From NCBI GenBank assembly GCA_046583095.1, contig JAYGDB010000198.1:1-8383 (forward strand): a DNA stretch of 8,383 nt, read 5' to 3'. A program made the position numbers and the translations under genes. Below, one piece after another: positions 1 through 6,137 of the stretch. The first letter of the stretch is position 1. Each line of letters begins with the position of its first letter. The notes under the pieces were generated by a model. That model was not told the DNA's origin, did no database searches, and was given only the letters and a program-made list of their open reading frames with translations. This DNA is from JAJDAN01 sp046583095 (GTDB lineage: Bacteria; Myxococcota_A; UBA9160; UBA4427).

Positions 1-136
1 CGGCGTGGTGCTGCTTCACGACCTCGGGCGTCAGGATCACGCAGTGGCCCCGCTCGTCGTCGCCGAACACCTGGGACGCGATCTCGTAGCAGCGTCCGTG
101 TCCGACACACCTTTCCGAATCCACCCGCACCTTCAC
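1..136 (-). CDS. P450-associated [3Fe-4S]-type ferredoxin, 5' part (runs off left edge)
   Basis: Small iron-sulfur ferredoxin, very probably the electron donor to the P450 encoded just upstream. Reading leftwards from a GTG at 134-136, 45 codons are visible; the protein opens MKVRVDSERCVGHGRCYEIA and continues to QVFGDDERGHC before the edge. The cluster motif is C10-x2-H13-x2-C16: a His sits where a fourth Cys would be in a 4Fe-4S ferredoxin, as is usual in the short ferredoxins paired with bacterial P450s. The expected final Cys-Pro lies beyond the window, so the gene is incomplete here (the family is usually about 62-70 residues). The start overlaps the P450 stop as GTGA (133-136), implying translational coupling and one operon. 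No Shine-Dalgarno of its own is evident. The family assignment is firm; which P450 it serves is inferred from adjacency. Confidence 0.9.
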   Translation of the reverse strand, partial: MKVRVDSERCVGHGRCYEIASQVFGDDERGHCVILTPEVVKQHHA

Positions 137-1329
137 TGCGAGGCCGGCCAGACGATCGGCAGGTACAGCACCTCGCGAATCCCGGGGCTGTAGGTCGGCG
201 TCTCGCCCGGCTTGATCTGGTAGTCGGGAATCCGCTTGTGCCACTCCTCGAGGGCGACGCGCAGTTCCATCCTCGCGAGGTGCGAGCCAAGGCAGCGGTG
301 GGCTCCGCCTCCGAAGGCGAGGTGGCGATTGCGCTCACGCTCGAGATCCACCTCTGCGGCGTTGCCGAACTCCTGGTCGTCGGTGTTCGATGCCCCGAGG
401 AGAAGAGTAACGAGTTCGCCCTTCTTCATCTCGACGCCGTGCAGGGTGACATCCTGCTTGAGGACCCGCGGCACGCCCGTGACCGGGGTCTCCCAGCGGA
501 GCAGTTCCTCGACGGCGCCCTCGACGAGTTTCGGCTGGGTGACGATTCGGTTCCGCTGCTCGGGGTTTGCAGCCAGGTAGGCGATGTTGCAGCCGAGGGT
601 CGCGGTTACGGTATCGAGCCCCGCGAGCAGCAGCAGGAAGCAGATGTCGAGGATTTCCTCGTTGCTGAGCTTCTGGCCCTTGAGCTCGGCTGTCACCAGA
701 TAGGTCATCAGATCATCGAGGGGTTGCTTGCGCCGGACGGCGATCAGGTCTTCGAAATACGCGTAGATCTCGCGGCCGGTGCGAACCCGGATGTCCTGCG
801 TCTCGTCGGGGTTCTCGGTTTGCATCTGCGGTCGGATGATGCCGTCCTTGAGTCGCAGGAAGGTTTCGAGCTCTTCCGGGGGCAGCCCCATCAGGTGCAG
901 GAAGGCGTTGCAGGGCAGCGGAATTGCGAAATCCCTGTCGAACTCGCATTCGCCGTTCTCGATGAAGCCGTCGATCAGCTGATTCGCGTCGGCCCGAACG
1001 GCCGGGGCAAGCTCCTGCATCCGCTTTCGCGAGAAGCGTGGATCGAGGAGCTTGCGGTACTTCGTCTGCTCCGGTGGGTCGATCTGCTGCGGGATCATCG
1101 GGCGCTCGGTGCCGAGCGCGATCTGCAAGTCCATGGCCGAGGAGAAGATCTCGGGGTGTCGAAGTGCCCAGGTCACGTCTTCGTAGCGCGAGATGACGGC
1201 CCCACCGAGGCTGCGAGCGACGGGGCAGCCCTCGATCATGCGTCGGTAGACGGGTTGGGGGCAGGCGGAGACCCCGGGATCGAAGAGGTTCACCTCGCCG
1301 GTTTCGGGGTTCGGGTTCTCGTTCGCCAT
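133..1329 (-). CDS. Cytochrome P450 monooxygenase
   Basis: Soluble bacterial class I-type cytochrome P450 of 398 residues, a normal length, which would hydroxylate an organic substrate using O2 and electrons from a ferredoxin. Visible landmarks in order: the C-helix region DPPEQTKYR (84-92), the I-helix oxygen-activation motif AGLDT (236-240), the K-helix ExxR (E275-R278), and the heme loop FGGGAHRCLG (339-348) with Cys346 as thiolate ligand. There is no membrane anchor or signal peptide, so it should be cytoplasmic. The ATG at 1327-1329 has a strong AAAGGAGG six bases upstream, which fixes the start. The ferredoxin gene follows with a 4-nt overlap; no ferredoxin reductase is in the window. 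One oddity is Gln88 where most P450s carry His in the 'EHTR' motif. The substrate cannot be deduced: steroid, terpenoid, fatty-acid or aromatic substrates are all possible. Confidence 0.96.
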   Translation of the reverse strand: MANENPNPETGEVNLFDPGVSACPQPVYRRMIEGCPVARSLGGAVISRYEDVTWALRHPEIFSSAMDLQIALGTERPMIPQQIDPPEQTKYRKLLDPRFSRKRMQELAPAVRADANQLIDGFIENGECEFDRDFAIPLPCNAFLHLMGLPPEELETFLRLKDGIIRPQMQTENPDETQDIRVRTGREIYAYFEDLIAVRRKQPLDDLMTYLVTAELKGQKLSNEEILDICFLLLLAGLDTVTATLGCNIAYLAANPEQRNRIVTQPKLVEGAVEELLRWETPVTGVPRVLKQDVTLHGVEMKKGELVTLLLGASNTDDQEFGNAAEVDLERERNRHLAFGGGAHRCLGSHLARMELRVALEEWHKRIPDYQIKPGETPTYSPGIREVLYLPIVWPASQ

Positions 1330-1335
1330 CCAGAT

Positions 1336-1343
1336 CCTCCTTT
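1336..1343 (-). promoter_or_regulatory. Strong ribosome binding site of the P450 gene
   Basis: On the minus strand the sequence reads AAAGGAGG, six bases before the P450 ATG at 1329. It is the best Shine-Dalgarno match noticed in the window and suggests efficient translation of the P450 once transcribed. Confidence 0.8.
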
Positions 1344-1358
1344 GAGCGTCGCTTCGAC

Positions 1359-1388
1359 ACCATAAGCCGAGATCTGATGATCCGTCAA
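1359..1388 (-). promoter_or_regulatory. Predicted sigma70-like promoter of the P450-ferredoxin operon
   Basis: On the minus strand, TTGACG (1383-1388; five of six bases match TTGACA) is followed after 18 bases by TATGGT (1359-1364; four of six match TATAAT). A start of transcription near 1352 would give a leader of roughly 20 bases carrying the strong Shine-Dalgarno. The position, between the end of the GT-C pair and the P450, is where a separate promoter would be expected. The prediction comes from base pattern only. Confidence 0.45.
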
Positions 1389-1394
1389 ATCATC
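1376..1394. promoter_or_regulatory. Inverted repeat over the -35: candidate operator
   Basis: Perfect 6-base arms GATGAT (1376-1381) and ATCATC (1389-1394) flank a 7-base spacer, and the spacer contains the predicted -35 of the P450 promoter. A dimeric repressor bound here would block RNA polymerase. No regulator gene lies in the window, so the protein that would bind is unknown. Six-base arms can arise by chance; the placement is what makes it notable. Confidence 0.35.
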
Positions 1395-1416
1395 CGATTC
1401 TGGCTCGCTCGTGGTC

Positions 1417-1435
1417 AGCAGACGCGAACGCTGCT
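1417..1435. terminator. Weak hairpin after the GT-C pair (possible terminator)
   Basis: AGCAG-A-CG, loop CGAA, CG-CTGCT can fold into a 7-bp stem with one bulged A. It lies about 30 bases past the stop of the GT-C glycosyltransferase gene and ahead of the P450 promoter, a sensible place to end that transcript. No T-run follows on the minus strand, so a classical intrinsic terminator is not supported. Confidence 0.2.
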
Positions 1436-1463
1436 CCCGATGGCGGGGTCTTCTCGTTTCCGC

Positions 1464-2867
1464 TCAGCCGAACCAGGCGGACGTCGTTCGCAGCCAGAAG
1501 GTCGGGCCGTCGGAGTAGATGAAAAGAGCACAGACCGCGGCGGCGACCGGGAGCCGCGCGAAGCGCGGGGCGTCCTCGGTGAGCGCGCAGGCGAGCCATC
1601 CCATCAGCGGCACCCACACGAGGAACAGGTATCGACCCTGAACGCCGGCATCGATGAAGCCCTTCTCCAGATAGGTCGGATAGTTGACGAGAGTGAGCAG
1701 CACCGCGCCATAGGCGAGGGCGATGCCGCCGAACCCGCGCGCAAGTGGGCTCCGGGCTCGTCGCCAGGCGAGCGCCTGGAACACGAACGCGAGGGCGAGA
1801 ACGAGGCCGAAGGTGACGCGCTCCCAGTGGCTGCGGTGGAGTACCTGGTGGCCGAAGTAGCCCAGGCTCCGGTCGAACATGATGTAACCCCAGGTGAGCG
1901 GGTACCTGAACCAAGGGACACGCCAGTCACCGCGCTTCTTCGCGCTCGCCAGTTGGTGGCGGGTGGACTCCCGGTCGGCGTCGTGGTCGATCGTCGAGGT
2001 GAGTTTCAGCGCTTCCGTGTACTCGATGCGTCCCTGCCGGTAACCGTCCAGGATGAAGTCGCGGGCGAAGATGCGGTGCTGACGCGCGGCCTCGATCCCG
2101 ACCACCTGGTCGAAGCTCGGGACCAGCCTCCCGTACTGCACGAGGTTGCCGCCATAGAGGAGGACGTTCGCGAGTGCGACGACGACGAGCCCGATCGACA
2201 AGGGGCGTCCAATACCGGCCAACCGGGTGCGAGCATCCCGCAGGTGTCGTCGCTCGTGGACGACCACCGCGCCGACGATCAGCGCGGCCAGCGGCAAGAA
2301 CGACCGCTTCGTGAGACAGCCGAGTCCGGTCGCGAGCAGGAGAACCGCCAAGGTCCTCGGGTCCCAATTGGAACAGAGTCTTGCAAGGTAGTAGAAGGCT
2401 GCCGCCGCCAGCAGGTTGACGCCATTGTCATAGCTCACCGCCGCGCCGATCCCGGTGAACATCAGGGTGTTGGTGAGGCAGACGAGGAAGACGACATGGG
2501 TCAGCGGCTCGCGACTCACGACGCGAATGAAGCGGAGGCCATAGGCGGCCGTCGCGAGCGCCATCCCGACGTTCGCAACGCGCAGCCACAGCAGATCTTC
2601 CAGCCCGAACGCTGCCAGCCGGCCGAGGATCCAGTCGTACAGGAAGGGGCGATCGCTGATCAGCCCGAGCGCGTGGTTGTCGGGGCTCGATTGGGGAAGG
2701 CCCCAGGTCGCGGCGTGTGCAAGTACGCGTCCGACGTGGGTGACCTCGTCGGGCGGAACCGAGCCATCGACGGAGACGGCCAGTCCGAGCAGCCTTGCCC
2801 CGAACCACACGAAGCAGCCGGCGATCGTCGCTCGCGTCCAGACAGGTGTCGCTGCGTCAGGGAACAA
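1464..2867 (-). CDS. GT-C-fold membrane glycosyltransferase, DUF2142-like
   Basis: Integral inner-membrane protein of 467 residues with about ten hydrophobic segments (for example near 14-32, 96-112, 171-203, 221-240, 351-368, 411-429 and 438-452). The first extracytoplasmic loop carries PPDE (38-41), an acidic motif in the place where GT-C enzymes hold their catalytic or metal-binding acid. A late QGRYLF (410-415) resembles the conserved 'GRY' of DUF2142 and related PMT-like families. GT-C enzymes transfer a sugar from a polyprenyl-phosphate donor to an acceptor on the periplasmic side. The start is TTG (2865-2867), supported by GAAGGA at 2875-2880 seven bases upstream and by the absence of a better nearby start. 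It overlaps the stop of the upstream STT3-like gene by 11 nt, so the two are co-transcribed and probably coupled. Membrane topology and GT-C class are fairly safe; the DUF2142 label is by motif resemblance, and donor and acceptor are unknown. Confidence 0.75.
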   Translation of the reverse strand: MFPDAATPVWTRATIAGCFVWFGARLLGLAVSVDGSVPPDEVTHVGRVLAHAATWGLPQSSPDNHALGLISDRPFLYDWILGRLAAFGLEDLLWLRVANVGMALATAAYGLRFIRVVSREPLTHVVFLVCLTNTLMFTGIGAAVSYDNGVNLLAAAAFYYLARLCSNWDPRTLAVLLLATGLGCLTKRSFLPLAALIVGAVVVHERRHLRDARTRLAGIGRPLSIGLVVVALANVLLYGGNLVQYGRLVPSFDQVVGIEAARQHRIFARDFILDGYRQGRIEYTEALKLTSTIDHDADRESTRHQLASAKKRGDWRVPWFRYPLTWGYIMFDRSLGYFGHQVLHRSHWERVTFGLVLALAFVFQALAWRRARSPLARGFGGIALAYGAVLLTLVNYPTYLEKGFIDAGVQGRYLFLVWVPLMGWLACALTEDAPRFARLPVAAAVCALFIYSDGPTFWLRTTSAWFG

Positions 2868-5112
2868 GGGTGGGTCCTTCGAGGCGAAGACCCTCTCGGA
2901 TGGCTGCGTCGTCGAGCATAAGCGGGGCGATCACCCCTGCGGCCTCGAGGGCGTACGCGGAAGTTGCCGCGAACTGGCTGGTGAAGGACTCGGTCGGGTA
3001 GGGGAGTCGCAGCTCGTAGCGGCCCTCCGGATCCGCGCGGCTGTAGGCCCGGTACTCCAAGGGCTGTCCATTCGCGCCCTCCAGAGTGAGTCGCCCTTCG
3101 ATAACCGCTCCGGGCAAGGTCAGTCCTTCGATGCGCGCTCCTCTCACGATCTCGTAGAGCTTGAAGCGCCCCGGCTGCTCGCCGTGAGGCGGCGACTCGT
3201 AGATCAGGCGGTGACGCTCGAGCGCGGGAACAAAGATCGAGGCGTCGGCCTTGCGCAGGCTGCCCGCAGAGCCTCGCATGCGATGCAGACGCGCGAGCAT
3301 GCTTCGCGGCTCGTAGGGTTCGGGTGCATGTCCGGAGCCCGCCTCGCGCACGAGCACGTAACGGATTTGGAGGTCTGCTGCGACTTCGAGGCCCCGGCGC
3401 TCGTTCGGAGAGGCGAAGTAGCGCTCGGCGGCCTCGAAACGATCGGCACCGACGTCGTCGCCGAAGTTATCCTGGCTGGTTGGACGCTGGGCGACGTATC
3501 GCATGATGTGACCATCGCCCCAGGCGGTCAGGACCCCGTAGCTTGGTGGGGGCCCCTCGGACAGCCACCCGTCGGTCGGTGGAGAGTGATCTCCGAGCCA
3601 ACGTGCGGCGGCGACCAGGGATTCGTGGCCGGAGACACGCTGGGGGGCGTGCACCGGCTCGCCCGCAAAGGCGCGCTGGGCGGTTCCCCAGGCACGTAGA
3701 TGGGGGACCACGAGAGGAGCCAGGAGGATGACGGCCGCCAGCGCGGAGGCGAGCGCGAGCGTCCACCGCGTGGTTCTCGCCCGGGCAGGAATCGCGCGAA
3801 GCGCCAAGTCGACGCTGCACGCGATCGTCAGAGCCCAGGGCACCGCCAGCGAGTTCGCGAAGCGTTGCTGGGCGATGGTTGCCCCGAACAGCACCGCGCA
3901 CCAGAGTGCCACGACGCGATGGGACGAAGTCCGACGCTTTGTGGTGACGAGTGCCCAGAGCATGACGGGTAGTGCGTAGAAGAGAGGCGTGAGGGAGCCG
4001 TGCGCGCGCTGGAGAGTGAACGATTGGCCGTCGGAGAAGAGGGGTAGGGACTCGGCGACGACCGACTGGAAGGATTCTCCTCGGAAGAACCACGCCACGG
4101 CATCTGCAATGCCTTCGCGCATGGAAGGCAGAGCGAGCGTGCCGAGCAGAGGGCCCACGAGGGCGACGGCGAGGAGCCCTGCGCGTAGGGAGCGGCCCGT
4201 CTGTCCGGTTGCTGAGCGCCAGGCGATCGCGCAGGCTCCGAAACCGATGGCCGGCAAGCCGAGCCAGATCGGCTGGAAGCCCGACAGCACGACCGGGCTG
4301 ATGTCGCCCCAGGCCGCCCACGTCCGCCCGATCGCGAAGGGAGCCACCAGCAGGAACGCGACTCCGTGGGCCACGGCTGCGTCAGCGGCGCGGCGAGCCG
4401 CGGTCTGGGCGTCCGCTGCGGAGACGACCCACAGGACCATCCACCCCTGGGCCAGAACTACCTGGAGGAGTGTGCCCGGCCAGACCAGGAGACTCGCGCC
4501 GATGGCTGTGCCGAGGACGATCGGCGTTCGGAGGCTTGGCTGCCGCGGCGAGACGAACGCCAACTGCGCCGCGAGCAAGCCGGTCACGAGTAGCGCGACG
4601 GCCGCGTGATGATCGACGAATCCGATCTGCGAGTAGTGGATGGGAGGAGGGAGCAGGCAGACGAACAGCGCGGCGATGAGCCCGACGCGGCGGCCAAAGA
4701 ACCTCCGCCCCAGGAGAAAGGTTGCAGCGACCGTCGCCGAGCCCAGCAGCGGAGGGGCCCAGACTGCGATGCGCTCGACACCCGTCGCGTCGCCCGGCCC
4801 GACGCTGAGCCACGCCACCCAGGCGATCGCCTGCTCGAAGAAGGGCGTCCAGATCGGCTCGCCGCCGTTCGGGAAGCTCACGTAGAAGTCTCGAGTCAAG
4901 ACCTTCGGGAAATTCTCGACGGTCCAGACGATCCGCCGCAGGTGGTAGTGCGCGTCGGGGCCGACCAGGCGGATGCCCTCGGCGGTGAGGACAGCGGGCC
5001 AGGTGACGGTTCGCACGACCAGGGCCACCCCGAAGGCGCACAGGGCCAGGAGAACGTCCGTGGCGCGGGTCGCCCCCCGGTCGAGATTGTCGCTCGTCTC
5101 CCCAACGCCCAT
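2857..5112 (-). CDS. STT3/AglB-like oligosaccharyltransferase with variant WWDYG motif
   Basis: Large GT-C protein of about 751 residues with roughly 13 membrane segments in residues 20-471 and a periplasmic C-terminal half, the architecture of STT3/AglB/PglB. These enzymes move a glycan from a lipid carrier to asparagine of exported proteins. Motifs (numbered from the GTG at 5115): DAHYHLR (54-60) as the first acidic motif; GFVDHH (165-170), like the DHH of archaeal and eukaryotic STT3; VVAE (352-355), equivalent to TIXE/SVSE; and QQRFA (416-420), like the conserved Arg region. The acceptor motif appears as AWGDGH (531-536), followed by RYVAQRP and NFG as in archaeal 'WWDYGHW..YL..RP...NFG', so WWDYG itself is altered. 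Residues 558-590 end in an AglB-like 'RYVLV' strand, and 656-752 look like an archaeal-type beta domain (GARIEG...PGAVIEG...GRYELRLPYPT). GTG (5115) and ATG (5112) lie in tandem; ATG is preferred. No clear Shine-Dalgarno is present. Family membership is strong; N-glycosylation as such is inferred. Confidence 0.82.
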   Translation of the reverse strand: MGVGETSDNLDRGATRATDVLLALCAFGVALVVRTVTWPAVLTAEGIRLVGPDAHYHLRRIVWTVENFPKVLTRDFYVSFPNGGEPIWTPFFEQAIAWVAWLSVGPGDATGVERIAVWAPPLLGSATVAATFLLGRRFFGRRVGLIAALFVCLLPPPIHYSQIGFVDHHAAVALLVTGLLAAQLAFVSPRQPSLRTPIVLGTAIGASLLVWPGTLLQVVLAQGWMVLWVVSAADAQTAARRAADAAVAHGVAFLLVAPFAIGRTWAAWGDISPVVLSGFQPIWLGLPAIGFGACAIAWRSATGQTGRSLRAGLLAVALVGPLLGTLALPSMREGIADAVAWFFRGESFQSVVAESLPLFSDGQSFTLQRAHGSLTPLFYALPVMLWALVTTKRRTSSHRVVALWCAVLFGATIAQQRFANSLAVPWALTIACSVDLALRAIPARARTTRWTLALASALAAVILLAPLVVPHLRAWGTAQRAFAGEPVHAPQRVSGHESLVAAARWLGDHSPPTDGWLSEGPPPSYGVLTAWGDGHIMRYVAQRPTSQDNFGDDVGADRFEAAERYFASPNERRGLEVAADLQIRYVLVREAGSGHAPEPYEPRSMLARLHRMRGSAGSLRKADASIFVPALERHRLIYESPPHGEQPGRFKLYEIVRGARIEGLTLPGAVIEGRLTLEGANGQPLEYRAYSRADPEGRYELRLPYPTESFTSQFAATSAYALEAAGVIAPLMLDDAAIREGLRLEGPTLVP

Positions 5113-5160
5113 CACGCGACAAGGCTATCCCGAAGCACGGGGCAGTCCACTCGTTTTGCC

Positions 5161-5179
5161 TATACTGGGGGCCTGGAGG
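5161..5179 (+). promoter_or_regulatory. Possible -10 element and the RBS of the DUF455 gene
   Basis: In the 72-base gap between the divergent STT3-like and DUF455 genes, TATACT (5161-5166) resembles a -10 box and stands out from the G/C-rich surroundings; no convincing -35 is seen 16-18 bases before it. GGAGG (5175-5179), five bases before the GTG at 5185, is a good Shine-Dalgarno and decides that start. If the -10 is real, the leader would be only about 12 bases. The opposite-strand reading (AGTATA) could also serve the divergent gene, but its own promoter is not clear. Confidence 0.4.
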
Positions 5180-5184
5180 CCGCC

Positions 5185-6126
5185 GTGAGACGATTCATCT
5201 CCCCCGACGAACTGGCGCGGGATCGACGCTTCAAGCGGGTCAATCCCCGGAACCAGCTGCTCGAGTCGCTGCCGGACGACGTCGACGAGATCGTCCGGGT
5301 CTTCGAGACCATCGCCCCGAAGCTGCGCGAGCGGATCGAGGGCACGGAGCTCGCTGAGGTGTACGATGACCTGGGGCCGGGCTTCCAGTTCCTGACCGCA
5401 TCCGGTGGCCGCCAGGGGGCTGGCGAGCGGTCCCCGTTGCAGATGCGCATGCAGCTCCACGGCATCTTCGTCGGCGAGCTCCAGGCTCTCGAGGCTGCGG
5501 GCCGCACGGTTTGGGACTTCCCGGAAGCTCCCTGGGAGTTCAAGATGAACATGGCGCGCCAGTGCTGGGACGAAGGGCGCCACGTCCAGATCTTCGAGAA
5601 GCTCATGGATCACGTGGGAGGCGAGGTCGGCGCTTTCCCCGAGAGTACCTTCCTCTTCGAGGCCTCCTGCCACGACGATCCCGTCCTGCGGGTTACCGGC
5701 GTGAACCGCTGCCTCGAGGGCCTGGCCTGCGACGTCTTCCGCTCTCTCATCGACCACGGCAAGGAGGTGGACGACGACCTGATGACCCAGGCGGTGGACT
5801 TCGTCCTGGCGGACGAGCTCACCCACGTGCGCTTCGGCAGCGAGTGGGTGCGGGAGTTCACGAAGGACGATCCCGAGCGCGCCGAGCGCGCCCGGGAGTT
5901 CCAGCGGGAGACCGAGCGTGCCTTCTCGTTCGGTGGCCGCCAGATCGCCCGGTCGGAGCGCGCCGAGGCGGGCTTCACCGAAGAAGAGCTCGATGAGATC
6001 GAGGAACTCGCGGCCTCGCGCGCCAAGGGTCCGCGCAGCGAGACCCTGGTCGCCGCAGCCGAGCTTCTGCGCGACCGGCATCGGGCTCGGAAACGGGGCG
6101 AGGACGTCCCGCCGCTCGCCGCCTGA
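5185..6126 (+). CDS. DUF455 family ferritin-like protein
   Basis: Soluble, mostly helical protein of 313 residues resembling the DUF455 ferritin-like family. Family-like stretches are LHGIFVGELQALEAAG (91-106), FPEAPWEFKMNMARQCWDEGRH (112-133) and LADELTHVRFG (208-218). Two ExxH pairs, E130-H133 and E211-H214, with additional glutamates at 98 or 103 and 178, provide the ligand set expected of a di-metal four-helix bundle. The tail (230-313) is charged and helical. DUF455 has no settled function; oxidase, oxygenase or metal-storage roles are all conceivable. The GTG at 5185 is chosen because GGAGG stands five bases upstream and homology-like sequence begins right after it; the open frame continues upstream to 4606 only as antisense of the STT3-like gene. 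The SMP-30 gene follows after 11 bases, so the two likely form an operon. There is no signal peptide, so it should be cytoplasmic. Confidence 0.85.
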   Translation: MRRFISPDELARDRRFKRVNPRNQLLESLPDDVDEIVRVFETIAPKLRERIEGTELAEVYDDLGPGFQFLTASGGRQGAGERSPLQMRMQLHGIFVGELQALEAAGRTVWDFPEAPWEFKMNMARQCWDEGRHVQIFEKLMDHVGGEVGAFPESTFLFEASCHDDPVLRVTGVNRCLEGLACDVFRSLIDHGKEVDDDLMTQAVDFVLADELTHVRFGSEWVREFTKDDPERAERAREFQRETERAFSFGGRQIARSERAEAGFTEEELDEIEELAASRAKGPRSETLVAAAELLRDRHRARKRGEDVPPLAA

Positions 6127-6137
6127 GCCTCCAGCCC

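Noticed and set aside
238..1365. 375-codon open frame on the plus strand opposite the P450
   Set aside because: The complementary frame carries every P450 motif and a strong RBS. The plus-strand peptide has no recognisable domain and is an effect of high G+C, which removes stops from the antisense frame.
1377..2921. 514-codon open frame on the plus strand opposite the GT-C glycosyltransferase
   Set aside because: The peptide is dominated by Arg, Glu, Gly and Pro with no domain; the opposite strand encodes a coherent membrane protein. This is a G+C-driven antisense shadow.
4606..5184. Upstream extension of the DUF455 frame giving a 506-residue protein
   Set aside because: The added 193 residues lie antisense to the STT3-like gene and have no homology-like features. 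The GGAGG before GTG at 5185 gives a proper start.
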